Shown here: positions 34,333 through 43,132 of the stretch, piece after piece
How the letters are laid out: the number at the start of each line of letters is the position of its first letter
Numbering within the stretch: position 1 is the stretch's first letter
DNA from: Rhodococcus antarcticus
GTDB lineage: Bacteria; Actinomycetota; Actinomycetes; Mycobacteriales; Mycobacteriaceae
DNA length: 64,000 nucleotides
Assembly (NCBI RefSeq): GCF_026153295.1
Contig: NZ_CP110615.1
Location: 3,596,001 to 3,660,000, forward strand
Direction: 5' to 3'
Position numbers and translations under genes: made by a program
The notes under the pieces: model-generated
What the model saw: only the letters and a program-made list of their open reading frames with translations
Told to the model about the DNA's origin: nothing
Database searches by the model: none

Positions 34333-34366
34333 GTCCGTCTGCCTCTCCGTGGAGCTGGAGCTGGGT

Positions 34367-34403
34367 GTTACCCGAGGTACGCGTGACGAACAGTACCTGT
34401 AAC
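34367..34403. promoter_or_regulatory. Interrupted palindrome upstream of diiron oxygenase
   Basis: GTTAC (34367-34371) and GGTAC (34376-34380) are mirrored by GTACC (34393-34397) and GTAAC (34399-34403). The whole covers 37 bases in the gap between the oxygenase start and the PIG-L gene. It resembles other TTAC/GTAA sites in this window at 48532, 51442 and 60321. A TetR-type repressor site is likely. Confidence 0.5.
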
Positions 34404-34432
34404 AAGAAGCAACACGCAAGAGGTTCGAGGCG

Positions 34433-35176
34433 TCAGCTCCGGGCGCGCTCGACATAGAACTCCCGGCCCAGGGCCAGCCGGAACAGCGGACCCGGCAGGC
34501 GCAGCAGCAGCGCGAGGGTGCGCACCCCGCCGCCGCCCCCGGCCTGGCTGGCGTGCGCGCGCATGGCCGCCCGCTTGGCCGCGCAGTGCGCCCGCACGTC
34601 CACCACCAGGGTGATGTCCTCGTGCGCGGTGTAGGCGTGGTCGAGATCGGCGACCCGCGCGTGCACCCCCGGGATCCAGCTGACCGCCCGGACCGCCCGC
34701 TGCAGCAGCCTGCGGTCGATCGTCGCCTCCAGCACGCGCGGGGTGCCGGCGAGCTCGGCGGCGCGCACCCCCACCCGGTGCACGGCCACGTGGTCGGGGT
34801 GGCCGTAGCCGCCGGCGGGGTCGTAGACGGTGAGCACGTCGGCGGACTCGGCCCGCAGCACGTCCACCAGCCCCGCCGCGGCCACGTCCGTCTCGACCTC
34901 GCTGAACCCGCCCGGCCGGGCGCTGTCGCCCCACCCGGAGTCGGCGTGGCCCAGCCACACCACCCGGGCGCAGCCCAGGGCCGTGGCCGAGGCCGCCAGC
35001 TCGCCCCGGCGCCGCGCCCCGAGCTCCGCGGTGTCCGCGGCGAGACCCGCCGCGCCGTCGGTGGCGACCACCAGCACCACCCGGTGCCCCTCCGCGGCGG
35101 CGCGGGCGAGGCTGCCCCCGGTGAGCAGCACCTCGTCGTCGGGGTGCGCGTGGAACGACACGATCGTCAGGGGCAC
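34433..35176 (-). CDS. PIG-L/LmbE-family deacetylase
   Basis: 247 residues from GTG 35176. Zinc-binding motifs are SFHAHPDDEVLLTGG at the N-terminus and GYGHPDHVAVHRVG in the middle, as in MshB and Mca. Further conserved elements are RRGELAASATALG and WLGHADSGWGD. The family removes acyl groups from GlcNAc-type substrates, such as in mycothiol or mycothiol-conjugate metabolism. This one lacks other mycothiol genes nearby, so the substrate is uncertain. It is divergent from the flippase-like gene with 61 bases between. Confidence 0.87.
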   Translation of the reverse strand: MPLTIVSFHAHPDDEVLLTGGSLARAAAEGHRVVLVVATDGAAGLAADTAELGARRRGELAASATALGCARVVWLGHADSGWGDSARPGGFSEVETDVAAAGLVDVLRAESADVLTVYDPAGGYGHPDHVAVHRVGVRAAELAGTPRVLEATIDRRLLQRAVRAVSWIPGVHARVADLDHAYTAHEDITLVVDVRAHCAAKRAAMRAHASQAGGGGGVRTLALLLRLPGPLFRLALGREFYVERARS

Positions 35177-35237
35177 CGGCCGAGCATGGCAGGGCGTCCA
35201 GCGGATGCTCAGCACGTTCACAGTGCTCTTTGGTTCA

Positions 35238-36266
35238 ATGCTCAGCGTGACGTCCACCGCGCCGCTCCGTCGACTGCACCCCAGGTTGCTGGCGTCGGTC
35301 GCCGCGGTGGCCGGGGTGGTGGTGCTGCTGGCCGTGCTCCCGCGCGTCGTCGGCACCTCGTGGAACCCGGTCGGCGAGCTGCTCGGGTCGCTGCCCGTGC
35401 GCGGGCTGCTCCTGCTGCTCGCCCTCTGGTTCGCCGGCCTGGTCAGCTACTCCTGGGTGCTCACCAGCTCGCTGCCCGGGCTCAGCACCCGCCGCGCGCT
35501 GCTGCTGAACCTCTCCGGCAGCGCGGTGGCCAACGTCGCGCCGTTCGGTGGTGCCGCCGGGGTCGGCATGAACTTCGCGATGGTGCGCTCCTGGCGCTTC
35601 ACCCGGTCGAGCTTCGCGACCTTCACCGTCGTGAGCAACCTGTGGGACTGGCTGGGCAAGCTGGTGGTCGCCGGGGTCGTGCTGACCTGGGTGCTGGCCA
35701 CCGACGTGCTGCCCGACGGACCGCTGTCCACCGCCGTCGAGTCCGCGCTGGTCGTCCTCGCGCTGGTCCTGTCCGTCGTCGCCGTCGCGCTGACCAGCGC
35801 CCGGGCCGCACGAGCCACCGGCGCCCTGCTCGACCGCGCGGTGTGGTTCCGGCCCACGGCGTTCGGCACCAGCCTGCCGGAGCTGCGAGCGAGCACCGTC
35901 GCGGTGGCGCGGGAGCGCTGGGTTCCGCTGACCGGCGGGGTGGTCGGGTACCTCCTGCTGCAGGCCGTCCTCCTGGGGGCCTGCCTGCACCTGCTGGGCA
36001 GCGACCTCGCGCCGGCCGCGGTGCTGGCCGGGTTCGCGGTCGAGCGGCTGCTCACCCTCGTGCCCCTCACCCCGGGCGGGGCCGGTTTTGCCGACGCCGC
36101 CTGCGCCACCATGCTCGTCGCCCTGGGTGGGGACCCGGTCGTGGTGGCGGCGGCGGTGCTGCTCTACCGCGGGTTCACCTTCCTGCTGGAGATCCCCGTC
36201 GGCGGGCTCGGCATCCTGGGCTGGCTGCTCGCCCAGCGCCGCTCGGCCGCGGTGGCGGCGGCGTGA
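35238..36266 (+). CDS. Lysylphosphatidylglycerol-synthase-type flippase-like membrane protein
   Basis: 342 residues from ATG 35238, about eight hydrophobic helices. Family marks are LLLNLSGSAVANVAPFGGAA in the second quarter, VVSNLWDWLGKLVVAG, and ERLLTLVPLTPGGAGFADAA followed by VVAAAVLLYRGFTFLLEIPVG, as in the UPF0104/LPG-synthase transmembrane family. There is no synthase domain, so it is probably a lipid flippase or export protein. Its stop overlaps the GTG of the glycosyltransferase gene by four bases (GTGA), so the two are translationally coupled and may act together on a glycolipid. Confidence 0.85.
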   Translation: MLSVTSTAPLRRLHPRLLASVAAVAGVVVLLAVLPRVVGTSWNPVGELLGSLPVRGLLLLLALWFAGLVSYSWVLTSSLPGLSTRRALLLNLSGSAVANVAPFGGAAGVGMNFAMVRSWRFTRSSFATFTVVSNLWDWLGKLVVAGVVLTWVLATDVLPDGPLSTAVESALVVLALVLSVVAVALTSARAARATGALLDRAVWFRPTAFGTSLPELRASTVAVARERWVPLTGGVVGYLLLQAVLLGACLHLLGSDLAPAAVLAGFAVERLLTLVPLTPGGAGFADAACATMLVALGGDPVVVAAAVLLYRGFTFLLEIPVGGLGILGWLLAQRRSAAVAAA

Positions 36267-37315
36267 GGATCGCGCACGTCACCGACTGCTACCTGCCGCG
36301 CACCGGCGGCATCGAGCTCCAGGTGCGCGACCTCGCCGCCCACCAGCGGGCGGCCGGCCACGAGGTGGAGGTGCTCACCAGCACCGAGGCCGCGGCCGGG
36401 ACGCCCGACGAGCCCGGGGTCCGCCGTCTCTCCCGCCGCCGGCTGCGCACCGAGCTGCGCGAGTTCGACGCGGTCCACGCCCACACCTCGCTCGTCTCGC
36501 CCTTCGCGTGGACCGGAGCCGCCACCGGCTCGGACCTGGGCCGGCCGACGGTGGTGACCATGCACTCGGTGCCGCCGCCCGGGCCGGTCCTGTGGGCCGC
36601 CGGGCTCGCGGCGGGCTGGCGCCGCTGGGACGTGCAGTGGTCCGCCGTCAGCGAGGTGGCGGCCCGGCCGCTGCGCACCATGCTGCCCGGGCGCGAGGTG
36701 CGGGTGCTGCACAACGGGATCGACGTCGACGCGTGGGTGCTGCCGCCGCGTCGCCAGCGGGTCGAGGAGCTCACCGTCGTCAGCGTCATGCGGCTGGCCC
36801 AGCGCAAGCGCCCGATCCCCCTGGTGAAGGTGCTGGCGCGGGTGCGGGCGCAGGTCCCGGAGCACGTCCGCCTGCGGGCCGTGCTCGTCGGGGACGGCCC
36901 GCGGCGCGCGGACGTCGAGCGCGCACTGGCCCGGCGGGGCATGGACGGCTGGGTGCACCTGGCGGGGCGGCTGGACCGCGAGCAGATCCGGGCGCTGTAC
37001 CGGGAGTCGGACCTCTACCTGGCCCCGGCGACCCTGGAGTCGTTCGGGCTCGCTGCGCTGGAGGCGCGCTCGGCCGGGCTGCCCGTGGTGGCCATGCGCC
37101 GCGGCGGGGTGGGCGAGTTCGTCCGCGACGGGGTGGAGGGGTTCCTCGTCGACGGCGACGCCCAGATGGCGGCCGTGACCGCGCGCCTGCTCCGCGACCG
37201 GAACGAGCTCGAGACCCTGCGCGCGCACAACACCGCGACCGCGCCGTCGATGACCTGGGAGCGGGTGGTGGCCGCGAGCCTGGCGGCCTACGGCGCCGCT
37301 CCCGCCCGTCGCTGA
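36263..37315 (+). CDS. GT4-family glycosyltransferase
   Basis: 350 residues from GTG 36263, which overlaps the flippase stop. GT-B fold marks are HVTDCYLPRTGGIELQVRDL at the N-terminus, VLHNGIDVDAW, VLVGDGPRRADVERAL and SDLYLAPATLESFGLAALEA then GLPVVAMRRGGVGEFVRDGV, with the E-x7-E motif of retaining GT4 enzymes. It should add a sugar (as in PimB or mannosyltransferases) to a lipid or metabolite in the cytoplasm. Pairing with a membrane flippase-like protein suggests glycolipid synthesis and export. Confidence 0.9.
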   Translation: MRIAHVTDCYLPRTGGIELQVRDLAAHQRAAGHEVEVLTSTEAAAGTPDEPGVRRLSRRRLRTELREFDAVHAHTSLVSPFAWTGAATGSDLGRPTVVTMHSVPPPGPVLWAAGLAAGWRRWDVQWSAVSEVAARPLRTMLPGREVRVLHNGIDVDAWVLPPRRQRVEELTVVSVMRLAQRKRPIPLVKVLARVRAQVPEHVRLRAVLVGDGPRRADVERALARRGMDGWVHLAGRLDREQIRALYRESDLYLAPATLESFGLAALEARSAGLPVVAMRRGGVGEFVRDGVEGFLVDGDAQMAAVTARLLRDRNELETLRAHNTATAPSMTWERVVAASLAAYGAAPARR

Positions 37316-37327
37316 CGCCGGGGTCGG

Positions 37328-38068
37328 TCAGCGCCCCAGCAGCCCGCCGAGCCCGCCGCCGCCCACCCCGGCCTGCGAGCCGCCACCGGTGCCGCCGATG
37401 AGCCCGCCGGGGGGCTGCTCGGAGGGCTGCACGATGACGAAGCCCTGACCGGTGAACTCCAGGGTCATCCGCTCCCCGGTGCTGCGGCCCATCAGCGTGC
37501 CGAGGTTCATCTGGTCGTTGCGCTTGATGGAGGTACGCAGCCCGGCCGACCAGGCGACGGCGGCCTGCGGGTCGGCGAAGGTCGGCTGGTCCACGTGCAG
37601 CACCACCGGGTGGCCGTGGGTGGTGATGGCGATGCGGCCCTGGCCGGTGAAGACGCAGTTGAACAGCCCGGCGTTGGAGAGCATCCCGCTCAGGCCCTGC
37701 ACCCGTTGGATGTCGTAGCGCAGCGAGGTCTCGAAGGCCAGCACGTTGGCGCCGTTGATGGTGAGCCCGTCGGTGCCGTCCAGCTCGACGACGTGCACGT
37801 CGGCGGCGGCGTCGGCCAGGAAGAGGTCACCCTGGCCGGAGACCTTCATCAGCGGCACGCCCTCGCCGGTGAGCTTCTGCTTGATGATGTTGCCGATCCC
37901 ACCCGCGCCGAGCGCCTCGAACCTCAGGTTGCCCTGGTAGGCCACCATCGACCCCGAGCGGGCCATCACCTCGCCGTTGAGCGCGACCTTGAGCATCTTG
38001 CTGCCCTGGATCTGCATGCCCTGGCCGGAGGCCTCGGCGTGGGTGGGCGCGAACAGGTCACTACGCAT
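37328..38068 (-). CDS. AIM24-family protein
   Basis: 246 residues from ATG 38068. Conserved AIM24 pattern: MLKVALNGEVMARSGSMVAY, FEALGAGGIGNIIKQKLTGE, GQGDLFLADAAADVHVVELD, GLFNCVFTGQGRIAITTHGH. The fold is a beta-solenoid-like bundle related to TRAP domains. The protein ends in a Gly-rich tail (GGGSQAGVGGGGLGGLLGR). The bacterial function is unknown; the mitochondrial namesake affects inner-membrane organisation. It is convergent with the glycosyltransferase gene (12-base gap between the stops). Confidence 0.88.
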   Translation of the reverse strand: MRSDLFAPTHAEASGQGMQIQGSKMLKVALNGEVMARSGSMVAYQGNLRFEALGAGGIGNIIKQKLTGEGVPLMKVSGQGDLFLADAAADVHVVELDGTDGLTINGANVLAFETSLRYDIQRVQGLSGMLSNAGLFNCVFTGQGRIAITTHGHPVVLHVDQPTFADPQAAVAWSAGLRTSIKRNDQMNLGTLMGRSTGERMTLEFTGQGFVIVQPSEQPPGGLIGGTGGGSQAGVGGGGLGGLLGR

Positions 38069-38314
38069 CGGTGCGCTCCTCGTCGGGGGGTCCCGGCACG
38101 GCACGGTCGGGTCGCCCCCATCGTCCCGGCCCGGGCGGCGGTCGACAAGGTCGCACCCCGCGGTGGAGGGTTCGAGCAGGCTCCGCACCGACCGGGTGGT
38201 GGGCCGGACCACCCCCGCCACACCGCCCTCGCCACACCGCTCGCGCCCGGCGACGGTGCCGGACGCGCCGCCCCCTGTCCGGGGTCCGGCCCCCGCGTGG
38301 CAGGGTCGCAGCCC

Positions 38315-39307
38315 ATGACGGACTGGACGACGCCCGGGGTGTACCCCGTCGCCCCCGGGGTGCACCGCATCCCGCTGCCCCTGCCCAACGACGGGCTGCG
38401 CGCGGTCAACGTCTACGTCATCGACGACGGGGACGGCCCGGTGCTCGTGGACTCCGGGTGGGCCATCCCCGAGTCGCTGGAGCTGCTGCGCGCCGGTCTC
38501 GCCGAGCTGGGGACGTCGGTGGCCGACGTGCGACGGGTGCTCGTCACCCACGTGCACCGCGACCACTACACGCAGGCGGTCAGCGTGCGGGCCGAGTCCG
38601 GGGCCGACGTGGCCCTCGGGGTCGGCGAGCGGCCGTCGCTGGAGGCCATCCTGGCGCCGGGCGACGTCGGCCTGGCGCGCAACGTGGCGCGGCTGCACCG
38701 CTGCGGCGCCGACGAGCTGGCCGGGAAGCTGCCCCGCACGGACGTCGACCCCGGTACCTGGGAGTCCCCGGACACCTGGCTCGAGCCCGGCACGGCCGTC
38801 GACCTCGGCGCCCGCACCCTGGACTCCGTGCCCACCCCCGGCCACACCCGGGGCCACGTCGTGTTCGTGGACGCCGCCGCGAGCCTGCTGTTCGCCGGCG
38901 ACCACGTGCTGCCCTCGATCACCCCGTCCATCGGGGTGGAGCCCGAACCGTCGCGGCTGGTGCTGCGCGACTACATGGACTCGCTGCGGGTGGTGCGCGG
39001 CATGCCGGACCGGCAGCTGCTGCCCGCCCACGGCGCGGTGACCGCCAGCGCGCACGACCGCATCGACGAGCTGGTCGCCCACCACGACACGCGGCTGGAC
39101 GACACCCTGGCTGCGGTGACGGCGGGGTGCACGGTCATGGACGTCGCCCGGGTCATCACGTGGACCCGGCACCAGCGCAGCTACGCCGAGCTGGACCTGT
39201 TCAACTCGGTGCTGGCCGTGGGGGAGACCTCGGCGCACCTGGACCTGCTGGTGCACCAGGGGCGCCTGACAAGCCGCGAGGTGGACGGGGTCACCCGGTT
39301 CGGCTGA
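38315..39307 (+). CDS. Metallo-beta-lactamase-fold hydrolase
   Basis: 330 residues from ATG 38315. Metal ligands: THVHRDHYTQAVSV (HxHxDH), PTPGHTRGHVVFVD, LLFAGDHVLPSITP and LLPAHGAV. The C-terminal ~80 residues form the winged-helix-like extension seen in the LACTB2/MBL group (ELDLFNSVLAVGETSAHLDLL). These enzymes hydrolyse thioesters, phosphodiesters or lactones. No neighbouring gene defines the substrate. Confidence 0.88.
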   Translation: MTDWTTPGVYPVAPGVHRIPLPLPNDGLRAVNVYVIDDGDGPVLVDSGWAIPESLELLRAGLAELGTSVADVRRVLVTHVHRDHYTQAVSVRAESGADVALGVGERPSLEAILAPGDVGLARNVARLHRCGADELAGKLPRTDVDPGTWESPDTWLEPGTAVDLGARTLDSVPTPGHTRGHVVFVDAAASLLFAGDHVLPSITPSIGVEPEPSRLVLRDYMDSLRVVRGMPDRQLLPAHGAVTASAHDRIDELVAHHDTRLDDTLAAVTAGCTVMDVARVITWTRHQRSYAELDLFNSVLAVGETSAHLDLLVHQGRLTSREVDGVTRFG

Positions 39308-39344
39308 GCCCGGAGCCCTCGGGCGGGGGTCCTAGGCTCGGGTC

Positions 39345-39779
39345 GTGGAGCAGCGGATCAGCCTCGTCACCCTCGGCGTGGACGACCTCGACCGGGCGCG
39401 AACGTTCTACGAGGCGTTGGGCTGGCGGGGCCAGGAGGTCGAGCGGACGGTGTTCTTCCAGGCCGGCGGCCTGGTGGTCGCGCTCTGGGGGCGGGCCGAC
39501 CTCGCGGCCGAGTGCGGGCTGACCGATCGGTGGTCGGCCGGTGGCGGCGGGATCGCGCTGGCGCACAACGTGCACAGCCGGTCCGAGGTGGACCAGGTGG
39601 TCGCCGCCGCCGCGCAGGCCGGGGCCCGGGTGACGAGGCCGGCCGCCGAGACCTCCTACGGCGGCTACGCGGCGGTGTTCACCGATCCGGACGGCCACGC
39701 CTGGGAGGTCGCGCACAACCCCGGTTTCGCCCTGGCGGCCGACGGGACGCTGACGGTGCCGGACTTCGGCCTCAGCTGA
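39345..39779 (+). CDS. VOC-family (glyoxalase-like) protein
   Basis: 144 residues from GTG 39345. Two beta-alpha-beta-beta-beta modules: RISLVTLGVDDLDRARTFYE with the start of the first, and AAVFTDPDGHAWEVAHNPGF with the Glu metal ligand of the second. The size and motif resemble VOC relatives of unknown role (bleomycin-resistance or glyoxalase type). It may bind or convert a small molecule. Independent of its neighbours, 37 bases after the metallo-beta-lactamase-fold gene on the same strand. Confidence 0.87.
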   Translation: MEQRISLVTLGVDDLDRARTFYEALGWRGQEVERTVFFQAGGLVVALWGRADLAAECGLTDRWSAGGGGIALAHNVHSRSEVDQVVAAAAQAGARVTRPAAETSYGGYAAVFTDPDGHAWEVAHNPGFALAADGTLTVPDFGLS

Positions 39780-39812
39780 CGACGACGCCACCCACGAGGG
39801 CTACGCGCTGGT

Positions 39813-39920
39813 GTGGCGGAGATGGAGCCGGTCCTCGGGCCGCTGCGCGCCGAGCTCGAGCCCCTGCGCGGCGAGGTGGGCCGGTTGCGCGCCGAGCTGG
39901 TGGCGGCTCAGCGCAGGTAG
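39813..39920 (+). CDS. Possible 35-residue coiled-coil peptide
   Basis: From GTG 39813 the frame encodes an amphipathic helix with leucine heptads (GPLRAELEPLRGEVGRLRAE) and stops at TAG 39920, overlapping the 3' end of the opposite-strand oxidase gene by 13 bases. No ribosome binding site is clear. It could be a micro-protein, the decayed end of an older gene, or chance. Confidence 0.2.
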   Translation: MAEMEPVLGPLRAELEPLRGEVGRLRAELVAAQRR

Positions 39921-41158
39921 CGCTCCACCAGCTCGTTGCGCAGCTTCCCGGCCGGGTCGTGCTCGTGGACCAGGGCGCGCGCGTCCTCGAGCCGGGGGAA
40001 CAGCCCACGCACCACCTCGGGGTCCACGGTGTTGACCTTGCCCCAGTGCGGCCGGGCGTCGAGCTCGGCCAGCCGCTGCTCCAGCCGGGGCAGGAACGTC
40101 GTCACCCCGGGGGTGTCGGGGAACCACGTGAAGTGCAGGGCCAGGCTGTCGCGGCCCTGGGCGGGGCTGAGCCACAGGTCGTCGGCGGCCACCGTGCGGA
40201 GCTCGGAGATCATCAGCAGCGGGGCCATCTCCTCGGCCAGCTCCGCCAGCACCCCGAGGGCGGCGCGGCCGTGCTCGCGGGGCACGAAGTACTCGCTCTG
40301 CAGCTCCTCGCCGCTGCTGGGGGTGAAGTCCAGCCGGAAGTGCGGCAGCCGCTCGTGCCACGGGCCCGCGACCGCGCCCTGGGTGGTGCTCGCCGCGGGG
40401 TCCTCACCCGGCACCGGGTGGCGCGGTCCGTCGGCCGGGTGCGTGCCGAGCCACCCCTGCGGGGCGGTGGTCCCGGTGTGCTTCTGCCACACCGACGGGC
40501 TGGTGCCGGCGCGGTGGTCGGTGAACACGCTGACGCTGTAGGCGCTGTCCATCACCTCGTCGAGGTTCTCCTGCAGGCCGGCGCGGGTGAGGCCCTCCTG
40601 GACCACCTGGCGGACGTCGAAGGTCGGGACCAGGTCCAGCACGAGGTGGGTGACCACGCCCAGCGCACCCAGCGACAGCGCCGCACCCTCGAAGCCGGGC
40701 TCACCCCGTCGCAGCGTGACCAGCTCGCCGTCCGCCCGGACCAGCTCGACGGCGGCGACGTGGGTGGCGAGGACCTGGTTGCGCACGCCGGAGCCGTGCG
40801 TGCCGGTGGCGCAGGCCCCGGCCACGGAGATGTGCGGCAGCGAGCCGGTGTTGGGCAGCGCGAACCCGGCGGCGTGCAGCGGGTTCGCCAGCTCGCCGTA
40901 GCGCACCGCCCCCGCGACCCGGGCCTGCGCGCGGGTGGAGTCGATCTCCACCGTGGGCGCCATCCCCGCCAGCACGAGGAGGTCGCCCGGGGTGTCGGCG
41001 ATCCGGTTGAACGAGTGACCGCTGCCCAGCACCCGCAGGTGGCTGCTGCCGGCCACGAGCGCCTGGACCTCGGCGACGGAGCCCGGTCGGTGCACGGCGG
41101 CCGGACGGAAGGCGATGTTGCCGGCCCAGTTGGTGAGGGCGGGAGCAGCGGTGGGCAT
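39908..41158 (-). CDS. FAD-binding aldonolactone/alditol oxidase-like protein
   Basis: 416 residues from ATG 41158. The N-terminal half is a PCMH-type FAD domain: NWAGNIAFRPAAVHRPGSVA, VLGSGHSFNRIADT (His of the HWxK-type/covalent-FAD region), NTGSLPHISVAGACATGTHG. The C-terminal half has the ALO domain with ARPHWGKVN near the end, the HWGK motif of alditol oxidases and L-gulono-lactone oxidases. It oxidises polyols or sugar lactones with O2 and FAD. Length fits alditol oxidase (about 420). It is monocistronic. Confidence 0.9.
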   Translation of the reverse strand: MPTAAPALTNWAGNIAFRPAAVHRPGSVAEVQALVAGSSHLRVLGSGHSFNRIADTPGDLLVLAGMAPTVEIDSTRAQARVAGAVRYGELANPLHAAGFALPNTGSLPHISVAGACATGTHGSGVRNQVLATHVAAVELVRADGELVTLRRGEPGFEGAALSLGALGVVTHLVLDLVPTFDVRQVVQEGLTRAGLQENLDEVMDSAYSVSVFTDHRAGTSPSVWQKHTGTTAPQGWLGTHPADGPRHPVPGEDPAASTTQGAVAGPWHERLPHFRLDFTPSSGEELQSEYFVPREHGRAALGVLAELAEEMAPLLMISELRTVAADDLWLSPAQGRDSLALHFTWFPDTPGVTTFLPRLEQRLAELDARPHWGKVNTVDPEVVRGLFPRLEDARALVHEHDPAGKLRNELVERYLR

Positions 41159-41232
41159 GGGTCTCAGTGTCCTCCGCACCGCCCGCCCGCCCGCCGGAGC
41201 GGGGGTCTCCCGCGGCCCGGTGGACGGCAGCC

Positions 41233-41670
41233 TCACTCCGCCGGTCGTCCACGCAGCTTCTTGGTCCGCCCCCGCGCGACCTTCTCGTCCACCCGCCGTC
41301 GCTGCGAGCCCCGGGTGGGCCGGGTCGGCCGCCGGTTCGGGGCGTCCGGGGCCAGGGCGTCGCTCAGCAGCACCTGCAGCCGCCGCCGCGCGGCCTCGCG
41401 GTTGCGCAGCTGGGAGCGCGTCTCGGAGGCGGCGATGACCAGGACCCCGTCCACCAGGCGGGACCCGAGCCGGCGCTGCACCCGCTCGCGCTGCCAGTCG
41501 GTGAGCCCACCCACCGAGCGCAGGTCCACCACGAGCTCCACCCGGGAGTCGGTGGTGTTCACGCCCTGCCCACCGGGCCCACCCGAGCGGGAGAACCGCC
41601 ACCCCAGCTCGGCGCCCGGCAGCACCACGTGCGGGGTCACCCGCAGGTCGGAGTCCACCCGGTCGGCCAC
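41233..41670 (-). CDS. arfB: Ribosome-rescue factor ArfB (class-I release-factor-like)
   Basis: 145 residues from GTG 41670. The RF catalytic loop is RSGGPGGQGVNTTDSRVEL with GGQ at 33-35, and the C-terminal tail is strongly basic (PTRPTRGSQRRRVDEKVARG, then RTKKLRG), as required for insertion into the mRNA channel of stalled ribosomes. It lacks the codon-recognition domain of RF1/RF2. ArfB hydrolyses peptidyl-tRNA on non-stop ribosomes. It is divergent from bkdA, with 190 bases between the starts. Confidence 0.92.
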   Translation of the reverse strand: MADRVDSDLRVTPHVVLPGAELGWRFSRSGGPGGQGVNTTDSRVELVVDLRSVGGLTDWQRERVQRRLGSRLVDGVLVIAASETRSQLRNREAARRRLQVLLSDALAPDAPNRRPTRPTRGSQRRRVDEKVARGRTKKLRGRPAE

Positions 41671-41860
41671 GTGGGCCAGTGTCCCGCACGTCGCAACGGG
41701 GTTCTGGGCGTGACCTGGGCCACCGGCCCACCGCAACCTTGTGCCACGATGGCCCCAGACCACCGGTGTGACCCGGCGCACCCCACCAGGGTCGCGTCGG
41801 GCCGCGCCGCCGCACCCCCCGTCACGAGCGGGACCGCGGACGAGACGACAGGAGCAGACC

Positions 41861-43132
41861 GTGCCTGAGGACCCCCCGCTCGACCTCCCGAGCACCCCCG
41901 CCGCCGACACCCCCGCCGCGAGCACGTTCGCCCCGATGGGCGCCCCGCAGACGATCGCCGGCACGCCGGACGCCGAGCAGGTCATCGCCGGGCTGCGCGC
42001 CACCAGCGAGGGCGGCGCCGACCTGGTGCAGCTGCTCACCCCGGAGGGCGTGCGCGTCCCGGACGAGCGCTTCGACTCCTACGTCGCCGACGTGACGGTC
42101 GAGGACCTCAAGGGCTACTACCGCGACATGGTCCTGGTGCGCCGGGTGGACCGGGAGGCCAGCGCGCTGCAGCGGCAGGGCCAGCTCGGGATCTGGGTCC
42201 CCCTGCTGGGCCAGGAGGCCGCGCAGATCGGCGCGGGCCGGGCGATGGCGCCCCAGGACATGGCCTTCCCGTCCTACCGCGAGCACGGCGTGGCGTGGTG
42301 CCGGGGCATCGACCCCACCGAGCTCATGGGGATCTTCCGCGGCACCGACCACGGTTCCTGGGACCCCCGCGAGGTGGGGTTCCACCTCTACACGATCGTC
42401 ATCGGCAACCAGTGCCTCAACGCGACCGGCTGGGCGATGGCCTCCCGGCTGCACGGCAAGGTGGGCGACGCTGGCCCGAACAGCACGTCCGAGGCCACCA
42501 TGGTCTTCTTCGGCGACGGGGCCACCAGCCAGGGCGACGTGCACGAGGCCTTCGTCTGGTCGGCCGTCTACGACTCCCCGGTGGTGTTCTTCTGCCAGAA
42601 CAACCAGTGGGCCATCTCGGAGCCGCTCGAGCGCCAGACCCGTGTCCCGCTGTACCAGCGCGCGCAGGGCTACGGCTTCCCCGGCATCCGGGTCGACGGC
42701 AACGACGTGCTCGCCACCCTGGCCGTCAGCCGCTGGGCGATGGAGCAGGCACGCACCGGCAACGGCCCGCTGCTCATCGAGGCGTTCACCTACCGCATGG
42801 ACGCCCACACCAGCTCCGACGACCCCACGCGCTACCGCCTGGCCGACGAGCTGGAGACGTGGAAGCTCAAGGACCCCATCGAGCGGCTGCGGGTGAACCT
42901 CGTCCGCGAGCACGAGGTGGGTCACGAGTTCTTCGACGCCCTGCAGGAGGAGTCCGACGCCCTGGCCGCGCGGCTGCGCGAGTTCGTGACGTCGATGCCC
43001 ACCCCGGGCCCGGAGCGGATCTTCTCCGAGGTCTACGACGACGTCCCCCCCGAGATCACCCGCCAGCGCGACGAGCACGTCGCCTTCCACGCCTCGTTCG
43101 CCGACGCCGAGACCGCAGGAGCCGGCGCATGA
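41861..43132 (+). CDS. bkdA: Branched-chain 2-oxoacid dehydrogenase E1 alpha
   Basis: 423 residues from GTG 41861 behind GGAG. The thiamine-diphosphate motif is FFGDGATSQGDVHEAFVWSA then PVVFFCQNNQWAIS (GDG-x-NN), and the E1-alpha features SYREHGVAWCRGI and DAHTSSDDPTRYR are present. It works with E1 beta to decarboxylate branched-chain 2-oxoacids from Leu, Ile and Val, giving acyl-CoA primers for branched fatty acids. Its stop overlaps the start of bkdB (ATGA). The first ~45 residues are proline/alanine-rich and probably disordered. Confidence 0.93.
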   Translation: MPEDPPLDLPSTPAADTPAASTFAPMGAPQTIAGTPDAEQVIAGLRATSEGGADLVQLLTPEGVRVPDERFDSYVADVTVEDLKGYYRDMVLVRRVDREASALQRQGQLGIWVPLLGQEAAQIGAGRAMAPQDMAFPSYREHGVAWCRGIDPTELMGIFRGTDHGSWDPREVGFHLYTIVIGNQCLNATGWAMASRLHGKVGDAGPNSTSEATMVFFGDGATSQGDVHEAFVWSAVYDSPVVFFCQNNQWAISEPLERQTRVPLYQRAQGYGFPGIRVDGNDVLATLAVSRWAMEQARTGNGPLLIEAFTYRMDAHTSSDDPTRYRLADELETWKLKDPIERLRVNLVREHEVGHEFFDALQEESDALAARLREFVTSMPTPGPERIFSEVYDDVPPEITRQRDEHVAFHASFADAETAGAGA

